The position numbers and the translations under genes are program-made. Under the pieces are notes generated by a model. It was not told the DNA's origin. It searched no databases and saw only the letters and a list, made by a program, of their open reading frames with translations. A stretch of 64,000 nucleotides of DNA, from contig JAMXBD010004295.1 of NCBI GenBank assembly GCA_024138025.1, forward strand, positions 1-64,000, read 5' to 3'. Within the stretch, counting starts at the first letter, position 1, and every line of letters starts with the position of its first letter. Shown here piece after piece: positions 60,561 through 64,000 of the stretch. The DNA is from Combretum micranthum. Taxonomy: Eukaryota > Streptophyta > Magnoliopsida > Myrtales > Combretaceae.

Positions 60561-62133
60561 AGCATTGCACTGTTCATCATCTTCCTCCTCGGTTCGATTC
60601 TTTTTCTTTGGTTTTTACACGTTAGAAACTTACTTAAACTACTTCTAAGAGTTTATACATCATATATAAAGATATACAACAACTTTTAACACGTTTAAAC
60701 ACATAAATATATAGATTTCGATTTTGGGAAAGTAAACTAGGGTTTTGAAGTTTTACCTCGTTGGAGCTCTTTGAGTGCAATCCGAAGCTCGTGTTTGTGT
60801 TTAATAGTTCCTAAGATGATTTTAAGTCAGACGCAATTCATATAATCGAACGAAATCCTTTGAATTATGTCAACTTACCTTTGAGCTCGTTTTGAGGGTT
60901 TTGGCTTGTTTTTCTTTTGATCGAATTTATGTTTTATGCTCTATTTGTTCTTTGTTTCTAGTTCGTTTGGTTGTTGTTTGGGAGGTGATTTCGTTCTGGA
61001 AGAGGTGAGAAATTATGGAGTTTGTTTGCTTCTCCATTAAGATCCTTTATTACATATATATATAAAAGAGAGAAGAAAGGTCGCTGCTTTCTCCTCCGTT
61101 TTCCTCCGAATTTCATCCTCCGTAAGCTGTTATTTTCCCAGCATTAAATGTTGATATTAGCTGTCAATAATTGATTGGTTTGGTAGTTGTTTTTGTTGAC
61201 AATTTTGGGTCAATTATTGAGAAGTTTCGGCTCCTCTTCCTCTTTGCATTCACGAATCCAGCCGAGATTCATACATATATATTAGTTTTTATTTAATTAA
61301 AGTTTGAGTTAATTATACGGGTTATACGGGTATATATTAGCTAGTATTTGGAAGTTTTCGTGTAAAAGTATGAGTATAAAGTTGTATAAAACACTTAGAT
61401 TTCCAAATAATACAAATTTAGGTTATATATATACGTAGTTAATTATTCGTATAATTTTATCTCCCGCGATTTGGATTTCTTAAGCTCATTGGGTCAATTT
61501 TTGTTTCAGGCTCCGATAGCTTAAGAAAACTCGGTTTAGAACAATAGCGTGATCCGATTATTTATTTGAAGTTTAGATTTTGAGTTATTTTCAGTTTATA
61601 TTTTCGTTGTGTATTTAAAATCTTAACGGTTCATTTTTGGATCATCGTTTTCTAGTTATAAGCAATATGTCATTTAACAGTATTGGCTTCATACAAATTA
61701 TATGTTTATATCTTTAGTTTTGATACTAAACATAAATTCTTATTAATAGCTTTTAAATTTAACTAGGAATCTCAAAATTAGGGTTTAAGTCTAAATATAA
61801 ACTCATTACTACTCGTTATTCTAGTTCTGAATCATTATCGAGATCAAAACAATCATTTAATCTTTATATTCACATTTTCTATTTAAATCTATTGTATACT
61901 AGGTTTCGGGTCTAGATTAGATCATATCTTGAATTAGTTATTCAAGACACAAGATTTCGTTTTCGGTATTAACTAGGGTTAAAGAATCTCTTTATTCGAT
62001 TCCTAATCTTTCATTCATCCAAAAATCTAAATATTAGCCTATTATTAGACTTCACTCAGAATCTAAATTATTATCTAGTTTATTAATCTATTATGAAGTC
62101 GGATACTAATGTGAAAAATTCCCGGGGTTTACA

Positions 62134-62150
62134 TTCTCCCCCCTTAAAAT
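62134..62150 (-). other. polypurine tract of the Tekay-like element
   Basis: On the minus strand TTTTAAGGGGGGAGAA abuts the LTR start TGTAAACCCCGGG. Confidence 0.9.
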
Positions 62151-62188
62151 AAGCTTTGTCCTCAAAGCTTGAATGCGTACCTGAGTTT

Positions 62189-62409
62189 TCAAACAAATGA
62201 GGATAGCTTTTCTTGATCTCCTCTTCTAATTCCCATGTAATCTCTTCTGTCGTGGATCCCATAATACTTTGACGTAGTGGATTTCTTTATTCCTGAGAAC
62301 TTGCACTTTCGGTCCAAAATCTTAACTGGATGCTTTTCATAAGTCAAATTCTCCTTCAAATCAATTGGTTCTAGTTCCACTATCTTATCTGGATCCGGTA
62401 CATATTTTC
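62189..62409 (-). pseudogene. pol: chromodomain at the C-terminus of Tekay-like pol
   Basis: On the minus strand this follows the integrase tail and holds ELEPIDLKENLTYEKHPVKILDRK, then a frame-shifted DYMGIRRG region that corresponds to the KVLW...WE part of a chromodomain. Chromoviruses use it to steer integration to particular chromatin. It is broken by at least two frame changes; the one near 62382-62410 fits one lost base. The tail ends near 62189. Confidence 0.7.
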
Positions 62410-63550
62410 TTAGAACGATACATGGAAAACATTATGTATACCAGACAAATTAGGTGGCAATGCAAGACGATATGCCAGATTCCCAACTCGTTCTAATATC
62501 TCAAATGGTCCAATATATCTAGGACTCAACTTGCCTTTTGTTTGTCTACCATGAAGACTCTTGATTGGACTTACTTTTAAGTATACATGTTCTCCTTCAT
62601 TAAATTCCAATTCTCTCCTTTTCAAGTCGCCCAGCTCTTTTGTCTATCTTGTGCTGCTTTCATTCTTTGCTTTATCACCGAAATCTTTTCATTAGTTTCT
62701 TGAACCAATCAGGTCCAACCAATACTTTCTCCAAGTTATCCCAGAATAATGGTGACCGACACTTTCTACCATATAAAGCTTCATAAGGTGGCATTCCTAT
62801 GCTTGAATGGTAGCTGTTATTGTACGCAAATTCTACTAATGGTAAATGTTGGTCCCAATTTCCTTTAAATTCCATAATACATGCTCTCAACATATCTTCC
62901 AATGTCTGAATAGTCCTTTCAGTTTGTCCATCAGTTTGAGGATGATAAGCTGTACTGAAATTCAACCGGTTCCAAAGCTTTTTGTAATCCTTGCCAAAAT
63001 CTGGATACAAACCGTGGATCTCTATCTGATACTATACCAGCAGGCACACCATGCAATCTCACAATCTCCTTCAAATATATTCGTGCCAATTTCTCCAATG
63101 GATATGTCATGTTAATTGGCAAGAAATGAGCTGATTTTGTAAGTCTATCCACAATAACCCAAACAGCATCATGACCTGCATTTGTTTTGGGTAATGAGCA
63201 CACAAAATCCATAGAAATTTGATCCCACTTCCACTCAGGTATTGGAATGGTTTCAACAATCCCTGGTTTTTGATGTTCACTTTGATCCTTTGACATACAT
63301 CACATTTAGCAACAAATTTGCAATATCCTTTTTCATTCCATTCCACCAATACGCTTTTAGCTCTTGATATGTCTTTGTTTCTCCTGGGTGTATAGAATAT
63401 CCAGAGTAATGCGCTTCATGCATTAATTCCTTCCTCAAGCTTTCATCATGTGGCACACACAATCTTTTATTCATTCTATTTCTTCTCCATCCACATGAAA
63501 ATCTTTGTACTTTCCTGGGATATTCCCTGTTTAATTTCTTGAATTTCAAT
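62410..63550 (-). pseudogene. pol: Tekay-like integrase, frame-broken
   Basis: On the minus strand the zinc-binding region has His residues in [13 protein letters not shown], then CDVCQRIK. The core follows with Asp in [10 protein letters not shown], Asp in [13 protein letters not shown] and Glu in [13 protein letters not shown], so D,D,E is visible. The tail has LSPRYIGPFEILERVG, the GPF module of chromovirus integrases. It is spread over several frames, with changes near 63300, 63120, 62940 and 62640. Confidence 0.92.
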
Positions 63551-64000
63551 ATCCTCCTTCTGGGCTTCTTTAATTCTTTGAAGCAAAGTAGGTTCCAAAA
63601 TTAGATTTCCTAACTCAGCTTCCAAACCTTGTATTGAGAATTCCAAGTTTAATCTCTCAAATTCTTTGATAAGTTCTTTTTGTTCCGTTAGAATTGAAGC
63701 CACTTCTCCATAACTTTTCCGGCTCAATGCATCTGCCACAGCATTCACTTTACCCGGATGGTAATTAATGGTAAGATCATAATCTTTAATTAATTCCAAC
63801 CATCGCCTTTGTCTCATATTCAACTCTTTTTGTGTAAATATATACTTCAAACTCTTGTGATCCGTATATATTTCACATTTCTGCCCATACAAATAGTGAC
63901 GCCAAATCTTGAGTGCAAAAACAATAGCAGCCAATTCTAGATCATGAGTGGGGTAATTCATCTCATGTGGTTTCAATTGTCTAGAAGCATATGCTATTAC
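63476..64000 (-). pseudogene. pol: Tekay-like RNase H and linker (continues beyond window)
   Basis: On the minus strand [20 protein letters not shown] gives the RNase H Glu, [11 protein letters not shown] an Asp and [15 protein letters not shown] the last Asp, followed by a linker to integrase. The reverse transcriptase, protease and gag must lie right of 64000. The frame is open for 166 codons here. Confidence 0.93.

Larger units (their letters stand above)
58733..62133 (-). mobile_element. 3' LTR of a Tekay-like chromovirus (3401 bp)
   Basis: On the minus strand it starts TGTAAACCCCGGG right after a polypurine tract and ends GAGGCGTGACA. The element's pol lies to its right and leaves the window. 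It contains a GC-rich GCCGGC cluster (60277-60560) upstream of a TATATATA stretch (about 60224-60238, minus strand), and then the shared mini-exon, hairpin and acceptor order. Confidence 0.9.

Overview
This window is plant nuclear DNA, most likely from a eudicot. It is AT-rich and dominated by Ty3/gypsy LTR retrotransposons of the Tekay/Del and Athila types. It also holds one spliced host gene with plant introns, a SABATH carboxyl methyltransferase. I see no bacterial, organellar or CRISPR signature. The species cannot be named from the sequence alone.

Layout. 1-34942 is one large retrotransposon nest. Its main layer is 'family A', a Tekay/Del-like element with 4.3 kb LTRs and a short internal region that has gag but no pol. 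It is arranged LTR - internal - LTR - partial internal - broken LTR (1-11723, resuming 28312-28937). A 16.6 kb Athila-type element on the minus strand (11724-28311) sits in the broken LTR. That Athila element is itself split by a 3657 bp solo LTR of family C (14674-18330, perfect 5 bp TSD). Right of it lie a fourth family A LTR fragment (28938-32944), the 3' part of a family B LTR (32945-34942), and the gag start, primer-binding site and 5' LTR of a minus-strand gypsy element E (34943-36125). 36126-43815 is the only host-like region and holds the SABATH gene (37371-41234). Its four exons follow the family's structure, but exon 2 carries four single-base frame breaks. 43816-54708 is a minus-strand solo LTR of family B with a perfect 5 bp TSD, containing a second, plus-strand family B solo LTR (45794-51317). 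54714-58732 is older AT-rich DNA with LTR-like remnants. 58733-64000 is the 3' LTR and the 3' half of pol (RNase H, integrase, chromodomain) of a minus-strand Tekay-like chromovirus that runs off the window.

How the parts relate. LTRs A, B, C and the Tekay LTR differ greatly in sequence but share one architecture. Where it can be seen, there is a TATA box and a leader poor in ATGs ending in a TTAG|GTAA donor-like site. All then have a 61-99 nt segment bounded by an acceptor-like TAG|GTGA or TAG|GTGG and a donor-like GTGAGT. Next comes a GAGGG-GTAAATC motif followed by a hairpin whose stem changes in a compensatory way, then a CACTAAG-type block and a CAG acceptor. I infer a conserved spliced, structured leader inside these giant LTRs; this is the strongest candidate here for something not well described.

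Caution. Almost every reading-frame break, in the Athila and Tekay pol genes and in SABATH exon 2, is explained by loss of one base. The family A LTR copies also differ mainly by single-base gaps. This looks like deletion-biased sequence error as much as biological decay, so 'pseudogene' labels are provisional.
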